Of a DNA stretch of 59,163 nucleotides, positions 1 to 7,763 are shown one piece after another. Numbering within the stretch: position 1 is the first letter of the stretch; every line of letters begins with the position of its first letter. Source of the stretch: Candidatus Sabulitectum sp. (GTDB lineage: Bacteria; Fermentibacterota; Fermentibacteria; Fermentibacterales; JCC-6); NCBI GenBank assembly GCA_023145375.1, contig JAGLDY010000001.1, positions 1-59,163 of the forward strand. Reading direction: 5' to 3'. The translations under genes were made by a program, and so were the position numbers. Under the pieces are notes generated by a model. That model was not told the DNA's origin. It saw nothing but the letters and a program-made list of their open reading frames with translations, and searched no databases.

Positions 1-149
1 GCGTGTGCAAGAAGATAGGCACTTGTTTCACCGGAAAGTCTGTTCATATCATCTGTCCCTTCCATATTTTCCACAGCACCGCAGCCCGAGGTTACTATTA
101 CAACAGCAGGTATCAGTGATCTCAATGTTGAGATTATCGTCAATTTCAT
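1..149 (-). CDS. Lipoprotein, N-terminal part only (runs off window)
   Basis: Read on the minus strand, an ATG at 149 opens a frame that continues to the window edge. The first 25 residues look like a lipoprotein signal: MKLT start, a hydrophobic stretch, then VTSGCG as the lipobox with Cys near residue 23. A Shine-Dalgarno-like AAAGGAG lies about 11 bases upstream. Only about 49 residues are visible, so function cannot be assigned; the mature part begins acidic (ENMEGTDD). It is the next minus-strand gene after the mazEF-like pair, 180 bases downstream of it. Confidence 0.7.
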   Translation of the reverse strand, partial: MKLTIISTLRSLIPAVVIVTSGCGAVENMEGTDDMNRLSGETSAYLLAH

Positions 150-330
150 ACTAACTCACTCTCCTTTATCATGGAGATACACTGCAGAGGGGCCTGGGGT
201 TCCACAAGTCATAACAGGCGGGTACAAAACCTCTGATGCACCAATGCTAAACAAGAAGAGCCCCAAACCAACAGAGGTGGCGAATCAGATCTTAAATGTT
301 TTACGTAACTTGTTTTTGGTCAATACGGCT

Positions 331-654
331 TTACTCAGCGAACATGGACTGGAGAACTCCAAGTACCGTGCTCTGAACATCACTTGAGATCACACCGAGT
401 CTTTTAACGAGTCTTGATCTGTCAACAGTTCGGATCTGATCACAGACAACCTGCCCATGCTTCCCTTGAAAGTTACAGGTTACACGGGTTGGGTATGGCC
501 TTCCTTTTGTTGTCATTGGCGCAACGATCACCGTCTTTATGTGATGGTTCATCTCATCAGGTGAGATCACAAGACAAGGTCCGGTTTTTCTGATCTCACT
601 TCCCTGAGCTGGCTCCAGAGAAATAAGGAAAACATCGAATCTGTTCACTACCAT
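331..654 (-). CDS. MazF/PemK-family mRNA interferase toxin
   Basis: A 107-residue protein with the PemK/MazF fold signature: an N-terminal FDVFLISLEPAQGSEIRKTGP segment-type motif (RxG-x-P around residues 20-24), central IVAPMTTKGR, and VCDQIRTVDRSRL. In this family the toxin cleaves single-stranded mRNA and is neutralised by a MazE-like antitoxin. I chose ATG 654 rather than the in-frame GTG at 660 because GAGGAG sits 5 bases ahead of it. The start overlaps the 3' end of the upstream antitoxin-like gene, so the pair is probably translationally coupled. Family assignment is firm; activity is inferred. Confidence 0.88.
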   Translation of the reverse strand: MVVNRFDVFLISLEPAQGSEIRKTGPCLVISPDEMNHHIKTVIVAPMTTKGRPYPTRVTCNFQGKHGQVVCDQIRTVDRSRLVKRLGVISSDVQSTVLGVLQSMFAE

Positions 655-905
655 TCCCACTCCTCAGTGTCCCAGTCCCCTCCGGGCTCCGCAACCTGAT
701 CAAGAAGATTGTCATCCTCATTCCGACTCATTGCGGCAAAAGATTTACCCCACCCGGCTCGTGGGTGGTCAGCGGAACGGATTATCAGGTGATGATCGTG
801 AACCTCGATCTCGACTTCAGCCTGGAAACCGCATTGCTCGATCACCGGTTTGAGAAATGTCAACTTCAAGAGAAGAGCACAATGACTGATAAACCTGTAG
901 TTCAT
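648..905 (-). CDS. MazE-like antitoxin
   Basis: About 85 residues, ending seven bases inside the mazF-like gene. The C-terminal two thirds match MazE/AbrB-type antitoxins: KPVIEQCGFQAEVEIEVHD followed by a LIIRSADHPRAGW strand-turn region and an acidic, Trp-rich tail (WDTEEWEW) of the kind that binds MazF. The N-terminal strand is atypical: the usual IGNSxGIRIP element of the swapped-hairpin DNA-binding domain is not visible in this or adjacent frames. Start is uncertain (ATG 905 or ATG 926) and no good Shine-Dalgarno is seen. Antitoxin identity rests on partial similarity and on its position before MazF. Confidence 0.7.
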   Translation of the reverse strand: MNYRFISHCALLLKLTFLKPVIEQCGFQAEVEIEVHDHHLIIRSADHPRAGWGKSFAAMSRNEDDNLLDQVAEPGGDWDTEEWEW

Positions 906-929
906 ATATTCTAAGAGTAAATTCATGAC

Positions 930-1802
930 ATGGAGCAGAGATTGAAAACAAAGATGAAGATCAGAGAAGCAACTGCTGTAGATCTTGAAGACCTCGCTCT
1001 TATTTCGAGAGCAACATGGGATGGACACGATTACCTGGAAAATGTCTCCGGAGAATGGATCATGCAAAAGGGCTTCTTCGTGGGAGAATTGGCAGGCAGG
1101 GTAATTGCATGCGGCAAGATAACCACCATGCCCGGTAAAGTTGCCTGGCTGGAGGGTCTTCGTGTGCACACCGACTTCAAGAAAAAAGGCTACGGGAGAT
1201 TTCTATCTGATGCGATCCTCCAGATCGCCAGGGAAAGACTGAAGGCGGGCCAGTTCAAGTCTATTGAATTCTCCACTTACATTACCAACAAAGAAAGCAT
1301 CGGAATGGCGGAGAAACAGGGTTTCAAAACCACTGAACTATTTCATGTGATAAACTTGGAGAACCCCCCGCTTCAGAATAGCACGGTTTCTCTTAAGAAG
1401 TTCTATCCCTCTCCGGAAGATTTTTCTTTTTACCCGGAACACGCCCCGTGCGGCTGGAAATACATCAACCACCGAAGCACTGACTCCATGAAATGGATGT
1501 TAAGGAATGCGGAGTTCTGGCAGGTGGGAACAGGAGCAAAATTCCTCACTGCGAAGCGGGGTTCTGAGATATCGCCCCTTGCAGCAGCAATTGATGACCC
1601 GGATGGATTCATCCAGGGTGTTTTTGCATTTGCGGAGAAGAAAAGGCTGGACTATCTGGAGATAATGATACACGACTCGCACAAAGATATTCTGAACAAA
1701 GCTGTCAGCAATGGCTTTTCCTACTGGGATGACCACGGGGTAGCCAACCTGCCGGTGTACAGACTGCATTTCCCTGATCCTGAAAAGGAGGCCACATTTT
1801 GA
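930..1802 (+). CDS. GNAT-family N-acetyltransferase
   Basis: 290 residues, or 282 if the second ATG (954, MKIREATAVD) is used; neither has a clear Shine-Dalgarno. Residues 10-150 are a GNAT fold: an N-terminal REATAVDLEDLALI element, the central VAWLEGLRVHTDFKKKGYGRFL acetyl-CoA-binding region (Arg/Gly loop near residue 90), and the C-terminal AEKQGF element. The remaining 130 residues look like a second, degenerate acetyltransferase-like or substrate domain (YNxx-type strands, NGFSYWDDHG). Substrate unknown. It is divergent from the antitoxin gene, with starts only a few bases apart, and its stop overlaps the TTG start of the next gene. Confidence 0.85.
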   Translation: MEQRLKTKMKIREATAVDLEDLALISRATWDGHDYLENVSGEWIMQKGFFVGELAGRVIACGKITTMPGKVAWLEGLRVHTDFKKKGYGRFLSDAILQIARERLKAGQFKSIEFSTYITNKESIGMAEKQGFKTTELFHVINLENPPLQNSTVSLKKFYPSPEDFSFYPEHAPCGWKYINHRSTDSMKWMLRNAEFWQVGTGAKFLTAKRGSEISPLAAAIDDPDGFIQGVFAFAEKKRLDYLEIMIHDSHKDILNKAVSNGFSYWDDHGVANLPVYRLHFPDPEKEATF

Positions 1803-2416
1803 AATCGGCATTGATGCTTTTCTCAATCATCGTACTCGGTGCAATGTCAATGGAAGTGGACATCGGTTACGATCAGTATTCTTCCGAAGATCCCATAGGT
1901 TGTTGACTGGGTTCTAAACGCTACATGGCTGTGGCGTATTCTGAAGAGATAGGATCCGGAATGAGCATTGAAGCCTTTGCTTTTAAGAATAAGGGATACG
2001 GAGAAACTCTGTTCCTCACCGGGTTCGAGGTGTATATGGGTCTCACAGACAATGAGAATCTTAGCGCAGTATTCGAAGATAATTATCTGCCTGGTACAAG
2101 AACACTGGTTCTCCAGGAAGACAGCGTTACTTATGCTGCCGGAACTGAGGAATGGTGTATTATTCCGCTGGACACTCCATTCCCGTATGAAACCGGTCAC
2201 CACCTGCTTATTGAGTATCTATGGACTGGGGGCTATACCGGCATGCACAACTATGTGTGGACTACCACTACCGATCGGGCTGTATTGGCCTACAATCCCA
2301 GCTCAGCCACAGGTTCAAACCAGAGTAAGATGATACATCTGCTTCTTACAGGAACTGAATTGAATCTTGAACAGACCACATTCGGGGCTGTAAAGATTAT
2401 TCTGGGGAACCCGTAA
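1799..2416 (+). pseudogene. Secreted protein interrupted by in-frame TGA at 1904-1906
   Basis: A TTG at 1799 preceded by AAAGGAGG (8-base spacing) begins a signal peptide (MKSALMLFSIIVLGAMSM). The frame meets TGA at 1904-1906, then stays open for another 170 codons to 2416. The downstream part has beta-rich sequence (GSGMSIEAFAF, FEVYMGLTDN, WCIIPLDTPF) resembling extracellular beta-sandwich proteins of FCB bacteria. The C-terminus (TTFGAVK..) resembles that of the secreted protein ending at 15254. The TGA probably replaces a Trp codon; the gene is either a recent pseudogene or carries a sequencing error. Confidence 0.75.
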
Positions 2417-2421
2417 TGTTT

Positions 2422-2447
2422 GAAGGGGGCGCAATTGCGCCCCCTTC
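2422..2447. terminator. Bidirectional terminator hairpin
   Basis: A perfect 13-base inverted repeat (GAAGGGGGCGCAA and its complement) with no spacer lies between the convergent secreted-protein gene and the GCV/GlmL operon. It is followed on the plus strand by TCTCTTATCTATT. Placement between two converging gene ends supports a two-way terminator. Confidence 0.8.
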
Positions 2448-2471
2448 TCTCTTATCTATTATCCTGACCAG

Positions 2472-3599
2472 CTATCCCTCGATCAACTCAACATTGGCTC
2501 TTGGTACAGTGTACCTTTTGCCGTCATCGAACTCAACCTCGAGAACTCTTACCTTGGCCTCAGAGTCTACCACCTGAAGCTCCGGAGGAAGAGAAGCCAC
2601 TTTACCTATCATCCCGAAGTAGGGGGAACGGATACAGCGGATGGAACTTCCTATGTCCATGGCTCCAGCCTGCTTTGTACTGGTTTTTGCACTCTGTGCA
2701 TCGGCAGGCAGGGGGACCACGATCTCCGGACGCATGACGCCGGCACGGATCTGGGTTGCCCCGTTAACGCTGGCTGTCATACCTTCGCGCTGAGCAAGAA
2801 GCTTAAATGTACCCTCGGCCATGGTCATTTTACCGAATCCCTCGGTAAGGATCAGTGTTGCACCGAACTTTTCATGACCGGTAATGGCCACGCCAAGGTC
2901 GAACCCCAGAAGGTTCTTCAGGTCCTGATCATCAAAACCACCCACCACAATAGCACTTACTCCTGTGTCAATGGCTTTCTGCAGAACTGAATAGCTTATG
3001 TAGTTTCCACCGATAATGATCTTCCCTTTGCAGTCAGGTGTGATCCTATCTGCTGTAATTTCCTCGTCGGGCTTTGAGCAGACCATTTTCAGTTCACCTC
3101 GGACCTCTCCGCCTATTCCGAAAATGCCCTGAACAAAAGTGCAGTGTGTTTCAACGACAACACCCTCGCCAGGCAGAACCTCAATGACCTTACCGTTCAC
3201 ATACCCGTCAATTTCAACAGGGATAGGAGGCTCTCTGAGAACAGCCTGACCTGTGATCTCGTTGAAGCTTTCAAAAACACCGTCGATGGGGCTTTTTACA
3301 GTACTCTTGAAGTACTTGCCAAAGAGACCCTTGCTCTGAGCCAGAGGCTCGTCGGCATCAATGGGCTCCCCTTCTTTCTTGAGCAGAAGCTCAGGAATAT
3401 CAGATGGAGGTACGCCAAGCATGTTGGCGATGTTGAACATCTTTACGTTGCCTGGAAGTTCAGTGCGGGCAACAATTGTATCAGACTTGATCACATCACC
3501 AACATTTACAAGCACTTCACCTTTAAGGGGAAGCCTGCGTGTTTTCGCAATGTCAGCAACATCAGCAACTCTTAATCCTGGTGTGTATGCGAATGCCAT
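2472..3599 (-). CDS. Barrel-sandwich-domain protein paired with GlmL-like ATPase, unknown function
   Basis: 375 residues, no signal peptide or membrane segment. I do not recognise a named family. The first 150 residues contain repeated beta motifs (LPLKGEVLVNVGDVI, VKSPIDGVFESFNEITGQAV) like RnfC/biotinyl-lipoyl barrel sandwiches, but no lipoylated or biotinylated Lys motif. The middle (IIIGGNYISYSVLQKAID, AIVVGGFDD, AITGHEKFGATLILTEGFG) reads as an alpha/beta domain. The end is KOW/SH3-like beta sequence (SPYFGMIGKVASLPP). Its ATG overlaps the stop of the GlmL-like gene (TAATG), and GGAGGTGG lies upstream, so the two are translationally coupled and probably act together. It is the last gene of the operon. 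Confidence 0.85.
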   Translation of the reverse strand: MAFAYTPGLRVADVADIAKTRRLPLKGEVLVNVGDVIKSDTIVARTELPGNVKMFNIANMLGVPPSDIPELLLKKEGEPIDADEPLAQSKGLFGKYFKSTVKSPIDGVFESFNEITGQAVLREPPIPVEIDGYVNGKVIEVLPGEGVVVETHCTFVQGIFGIGGEVRGELKMVCSKPDEEITADRITPDCKGKIIIGGNYISYSVLQKAIDTGVSAIVVGGFDDQDLKNLLGFDLGVAITGHEKFGATLILTEGFGKMTMAEGTFKLLAQREGMTASVNGATQIRAGVMRPEIVVPLPADAQSAKTSTKQAGAMDIGSSIRCIRSPYFGMIGKVASLPPELQVVDSEAKVRVLEVEFDDGKRYTVPRANVELIEG

Positions 3600-5476
3600 T
3601 ATTTACCACCTCCCATGGTAAGGAAGCGTTCCGGATATGAATCCAGTGTCTGCGACCAGGTCTGGAGCATCTTAACCCTCTGGACATCTTCCTGGGGAAG
3701 ATTGAAGGGATGTCTTCCTCGTCCGTCGAGAACGATACCGACCACGCCACCTTCAAGTTCACCTTCCCATATCTCTCCCGGTCCGCTGCCCACATCAAGC
3801 CCCTTGGCTGGAGTGATAACGGTTTTTGCCTTCTCTCCGGTTCCAAGAGCAATGTGTTTCAGTTCACCTGGAATGATCTTCTCTTCCACAGTGCTGCCGT
3901 CAGGCATTACCATAGTTACCGTTGCAAGATGAACTGCCTTCTTTGAGAAACCTGAAGGCGCTACGCAGTGCCCGAGCTTTATCAGGCAGTCATTGTTGAA
4001 CACATCAACTGCCGCCTGGGGATGAACCTCACTGAGCACACCAAGGTGCGGCATCATGAAGATGGAATCCACTGCAAGCATTGTGATACCTTCAGGAAGG
4101 AAACTGTCTATAAGCATGAGAGCGGTCTGGCTTCTTCTTGGAGCATGGCTGAGTACACCGCCTGAACCGATAAGAAGATCAAGATCCATCATGTTAACAA
4201 GAGTAGCACCGGTCTGGGTCTGCTCGAAAGCGTCACCAATGGTTCTTTCCTGTGCAACACCCTTAAGCCCTGTTGCCAGATCCTTATGCTGCACAAGTGC
4301 AAGGCGAAGAGCTTCCCTTGCGATAGCCTGTTCAATGATAAGCTCTTCCAGCTCCTGAGGGATTGTAGTCGGGCGGATCATCTTGTTCCTGATCCTGTTA
4401 CGCAGGTCAGCTTCATCAACATGGAATGGAACCCAGCGCATGACATTGTCCATCCCGGCACTGGCCAGAACATTGCTGACAGAATAACTCATTCCCAGGT
4501 TGGCGCTCACAGTACGATTGAAAACAGGTTCTCCACCACTGTCAAACACGCTGAACACATCTGTGGTGGCCCCGCCGATATCAACACCCATAACATGAAT
4601 GTTCTCCATCTTAGCAACATTCTCGATCAGTTTACCTACTGCACCGGGGGTGGGCATAATGGGAACATTCTTCCACTTGCCATCTTCAAACCGGCCTGTC
4701 CACTCCATAAGGTGCGCATAACCGGGAGCTTGAGCCATCACATGCTCCATGAAAAGCTCATGGATAAGATCCCTTGCAGGAGTCAGGTTCTCGCGCTCGA
4801 GAACAGGGCGCAGATTATCGACTATTTTCAGCTCAACAGTACTTCCAAGCTCTTCCTTTACGGCTCCAGCGGCATCCTTGTTCCCTGCGAAGATCACAGG
4901 AAGTTTGAATCCAACTCCGAACCTGGGCTTGGGATCTGCTGCTCTGATAATTTCAGCAAGCTCCACAACATGATCGATGGTTCCGCCGTCAATACCGCCG
5001 GAAAGCAGGATCATGTCTGGACGAAGCCTTCTGATATCCTCTACTTTTTCGTGGGGGAGTCTCTTGTCGTTGGATGCAACAATATCCATGACGATGGCTC
5101 CTGCGCCGAGAGCTGCTCTCTGGGCACTTTCACCTGTCATTGACTTAACAACACCGGCAACGGTCATCTGGAGACCACCGCCAGCAGATGAGGTGGAAAC
5201 GTAAAGATCGACTCCGTCACCGGAACCTTCCCTTACATGAACCCCGCTCTCATCGGGCTTGAGAAATTTTCTGCCCTCAAGGTCCTCGATCTCTCCCACG
5301 GCATTAAGAACACCCTTCGTAACATCCTCCGCAGGAGCTTCAACAGTTGTTGGAGCTTCCCCGCGACGGGCGAGACGGTAGCGGCCAGCCTCTTCGCTAT
5401 ACTCTATGAGTATTGATTTCGTGGTGGTACTACCACAGTCGGTGGCTAAAATTGTCTGCATTCTTTCAGCGGGCAT
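3599..5476 (-). CDS. GlmL/MutL-family ASKHA ATPase-like protein
   Basis: About 625 residues. It has the GlmL (methylaspartate mutase accessory/MutL) architecture: an N-terminal phosphate-1 loop ATDCGSTTTKS, a DMILLSGGIDGG block, and a second phosphate loop GVDIGGATTDVFSVF near the middle, followed by the GSGGVLSHAPRR block. Family members are thought to reactivate or support adenosylcobalamin-dependent mutases such as glutamate mutase. No mutase subunit lies in this window, so the partner is unknown. ATG 5476 was chosen (AAGGGAG upstream) over a GTG at 5491 that overlaps the previous stop. It is cotranscribed with the glycine cleavage genes. Confidence 0.9.
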   Translation of the reverse strand: MPAERMQTILATDCGSTTTKSILIEYSEEAGRYRLARRGEAPTTVEAPAEDVTKGVLNAVGEIEDLEGRKFLKPDESGVHVREGSGDGVDLYVSTSSAGGGLQMTVAGVVKSMTGESAQRAALGAGAIVMDIVASNDKRLPHEKVEDIRRLRPDMILLSGGIDGGTIDHVVELAEIIRAADPKPRFGVGFKLPVIFAGNKDAAGAVKEELGSTVELKIVDNLRPVLERENLTPARDLIHELFMEHVMAQAPGYAHLMEWTGRFEDGKWKNVPIMPTPGAVGKLIENVAKMENIHVMGVDIGGATTDVFSVFDSGGEPVFNRTVSANLGMSYSVSNVLASAGMDNVMRWVPFHVDEADLRNRIRNKMIRPTTIPQELEELIIEQAIAREALRLALVQHKDLATGLKGVAQERTIGDAFEQTQTGATLVNMMDLDLLIGSGGVLSHAPRRSQTALMLIDSFLPEGITMLAVDSIFMMPHLGVLSEVHPQAAVDVFNNDCLIKLGHCVAPSGFSKKAVHLATVTMVMPDGSTVEEKIIPGELKHIALGTGEKAKTVITPAKGLDVGSGPGEIWEGELEGGVVGIVLDGRGRHPFNLPQEDVQRVKMLQTWSQTLDSYPERFLTMGGGK

Positions 5477-5487
5477 TGCTTCTCCCT

Positions 5488-5898
5488 TCACTTGTTTGTA
5501 CCCGGTTGATCCTTGCTTCTGCGGAACAATCTCCTGAAAAAGCTCTTGCGGTTCTTTCGCCGCTCCTTCTTTTCCTTCCGTTTCAGTTCGGAAACCAGCG
5601 CATTCTCTTCCTCTATTGCTACTGTAAGTTTCTCTACATTCTCACGATCTTCTATCATTCGAACAAACCTGTAGTAATCTCCTGATTGAACCAGAAGAGA
5701 GATCACAGGGTTTGCAAACACAAGCATCTGACTGCCGAGAAAGGAAACCGGCTTGATGGATTCCAGAAAGATAATTGCCGGAACGGTCAGTTCCCTCTCA
5801 ACTATCTTGTGTGCGATGCGCTTCGCAAGATCGTCATAGTCTTCCGTAGTATCGGTATTGTAATCCTCAGGATCCAATCCGGGCCCGAATAAACTCAA
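5488..5898 (-). CDS. Small conserved-looking protein between gcvPB and GlmL-like gene
   Basis: 136 residues from a TTG start at 5898 that has GGGAGG six bases upstream; it overlaps the end of the previous gene by about 30 bases. The N-terminal half is dense and hydrophobic-patterned (LAKRIAHKIVERELTVPAI, FLESIKPVSFLGSQ, LVFANPVISLLV), compatible with an amphipathic or membrane-associated helical protein. The second half is a highly charged helix ending in a Lys/Arg-rich tail (KRKEKKERRKNRKSFFRRLF) that could bind membranes or nucleic acid. No named family recognised. Position suggests a role linked to the GlmL-like ATPase. Confidence 0.8.
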   Translation of the reverse strand: MSLFGPGLDPEDYNTDTTEDYDDLAKRIAHKIVERELTVPAIIFLESIKPVSFLGSQMLVFANPVISLLVQSGDYYRFVRMIEDRENVEKLTVAIEEENALVSELKRKEKKERRKNRKSFFRRLFRRSKDQPGTNK

Positions 5899-6331
5899 GC
5901 ACTTCCTCCCTGTTGCCGGAGAACTGTACACCCAGCCCTCTGAATTTGGCCAGCCTTGTGGGTTCCTTGAAAGGGCTCAACAGAACTCCATTGGCGTCTG
6001 GAACAATACTTCTGACCTCGCCCCATTTTCGCGCTTCCAGTCCGAAGGGTGACTTCTTCTTAACACCAGTTACATCCATTGTAAATATCACTGGAAGAAA
6101 GAAGCTCCACATGGACAGGAACAAAAGAGCGAGCCCGATTATTCCCCACCAGACATTCCCCATCATCACAGAAGCAGCGAAAGAGGATACGAGCATAATA
6201 GCTATCAGAGCTGCTGTTGCCTTAGGTCGCTCCTTCATGGGGCATGAGACCCACTCAAGGGTTTCCTGCTCAATATCTGTCTCTATCTCTGCTCCCTTTA
6301 TCTCACTGACTTCTTCGCTATTGGTGTTCAA
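5867..6331 (-). CDS. Membrane protein with C-terminal PH-like domain
   Basis: 154 residues. A short acidic N-terminus (about 30 residues) is followed by two to three transmembrane segments between residues 40 and 90 (ATAALIAIMLVSSFAAS, WWGIIGLALLFLSMWSFF). The C-terminal 60 residues (TMDVTGVKKKSPFGLEARKW, LAKFRGLGVQFSGNREEVLE) look like a bacterial PH-type (bPH) beta domain facing the cytosol. The start overlaps the gcvPB stop by 14 bases, so it is an integral part of the operon. Function unknown. Confidence 0.82.
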   Translation of the reverse strand: MNTNSEEVSEIKGAEIETDIEQETLEWVSCPMKERPKATAALIAIMLVSSFAASVMMGNVWWGIIGLALLFLSMWSFFLPVIFTMDVTGVKKKSPFGLEARKWGEVRSIVPDANGVLLSPFKEPTRLAKFRGLGVQFSGNREEVLEFIRARIGS

Positions 6332-7763
6332 CAGGCTCCACCAGACACAGATCCTTAACTGCCTTTACCTCATCCAGCCTGAGAACAGGCGTGTTCACCG
6401 GTGCATCGGTGACCAGGTGGGGCTTAGTGTCTATCTCTTCTGCAATAGCGATCATTGCGTCAATGAATGAGTCAATGCTCTCCAGGCTCTCAGTCTCTGT
6501 GGGCTCTATCATAAGAGCTTCCTTGACTATCTGCGGGAAGTAGATGGTAGGGGCATGGAAACCGTAATCAAGAAGGCGCTTGGCTATGTCCAGGGTTTTT
6601 ACTCCCTTTTCCGCCATGGCAGCACCGCTGGCCACAAATTCATGCATACACGGTCCATCATCGTTGGGCACATCGTAGTAGGGCTTGAGCCTTGCCTTCA
6701 TGTAGTTAGCATTTATCAAAGCGACTTCCGAAACTTCTCTCAATCCCTTCGGACCCAAGGTTCTTACATACGCATACGCCCGGTACAATACCCCCACATT
6801 CCCGTGGAAAGCCAGCAGTCTTCCAATTGTGTTACCAGTTCCACCCAGGAGTTTGTAGCCTTCGTCTGTTTTTTCAACTGTGGATGGTGGAAGATACTCT
6901 TTGAGCATCTCAACACAGCAGACCGCACCGGAGCCGGGACCCCCTCCACCGTGGGGAGTACTGAATGTCTTGTGCAGGTTCAGGTGGCAGACATCAAAAC
7001 CCATGTCCCCGGGACGGGCTATGCCAAGCATTGCATTCATGTTGGCGCCATCCATGTAGTTCAGGCCCCCGGCATCATGAATGATCTTTGTTATCTCATC
7101 AATACTGCTCTCGAAGATACCAAGGGTATTCGGGTTGGTAAGCATAAAGGCACAGGTATTCTCTCCGGCTTTACTGCGCAGGTCCTCCACATCAACCCTG
7201 CCATGCTCATCAGACCTTACACTAACCACTTTGAGCCCTGCAAGAGTGCTTGTGGCGGGATTGGTTCCGTGGGCTGAGTCAGGCATGAGAACTTCGTTGC
7301 GATGCTCCTGCCCTCTCTCATCCTGCCACTTCTTTATGAGCATAAGACCGGTAAATTCACCTTGTGCCCCTGCTGCAGGCTGGAGTGTAACAGCCTCAAA
7401 ACCTGTGATCTCACAGAGAGACTCACCCAACTTGTACATAAGTTCAAGAGTTCCCTGAACCGTTGAATCGTCCGACAGGGGATGTACCACCGCAAGACCC
7501 TCTATCCTTGCGAGGAATTCGTGGAGTCTGGGGTTGTACTTCATGGTGCATGAACCCAGAGGGTAAAGCCCCTCCTCAATATTGAAGTTCATGGTGGAAA
7601 GGCGGACGAAGTGACGCATTGCCTGCCCCTCAGTAACCTGGGGAAGGCCTATGGTCTCTTTTCTGCCGAACCGAGCCGTTACAGGAGTTTCCGGTACATC
7701 AAGCAGGGGAAGGGCTACTCCGGTTCTACCGGAACTGCTGTACTGAAATATGGTCTTTTCCAT
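6318..7763 (-). CDS. gcvPB: Glycine dehydrogenase (decarboxylating) subunit 2, P-protein beta
   Basis: 481 residues, the usual length for the PLP-carrying subunit of split P-protein. The PLP lysine is K265 in LNLHKTFSTPHGGGGPG. Conserved GSCTMKYNPR (residues 70-79), QPAAGAQGEFTG and DSAHGTNPA blocks are present. With GcvPA it decarboxylates glycine and transfers the aminomethyl group to lipoylated GcvH. ATG 7763 overlaps the gcvPA stop (TAATG). A split P-protein is typical of Firmicutes, Thermotogae and several FCB-type lineages rather than enterics. Confidence 0.97.
   Translation of the reverse strand: MEKTIFQYSSSGRTGVALPLLDVPETPVTARFGRKETIGLPQVTEGQAMRHFVRLSTMNFNIEEGLYPLGSCTMKYNPRLHEFLARIEGLAVVHPLSDDSTVQGTLELMYKLGESLCEITGFEAVTLQPAAGAQGEFTGLMLIKKWQDERGQEHRNEVLMPDSAHGTNPATSTLAGLKVVSVRSDEHGRVDVEDLRSKAGENTCAFMLTNPNTLGIFESSIDEITKIIHDAGGLNYMDGANMNAMLGIARPGDMGFDVCHLNLHKTFSTPHGGGGPGSGAVCCVEMLKEYLPPSTVEKTDEGYKLLGGTGNTIGRLLAFHGNVGVLYRAYAYVRTLGPKGLREVSEVALINANYMKARLKPYYDVPNDDGPCMHEFVASGAAMAEKGVKTLDIAKRLLDYGFHAPTIYFPQIVKEALMIEPTETESLESIDSFIDAMIAIAEEIDTKPHLVTDAPVNTPVLRLDEVKAVKDLCLVEPVEHQ

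Noticed and set aside
906-1169. Extension of the MazE-like frame to 1169
   Set aside because: It is antisense to the GNAT coding region and has low-quality composition; the antitoxin homology starts after 905.
1904-1906. Selenocysteine at the in-frame TGA
   Set aside because: No convincing SECIS-like hairpin directly after the TGA, and the protein type is not a known selenoprotein; Trp-to-stop is simpler.
4286-5143. Long plus-strand open frame (285 codons) inside the GlmL-like gene
   Set aside because: It is antisense to a clearly conserved gene, has Cys/His-rich nonsense-like composition and no ribosome-binding site.
6555-7277. 240-codon plus-strand frame within gcvPB
   Set aside because: Antisense shadow of gcvPB; no family resemblance.
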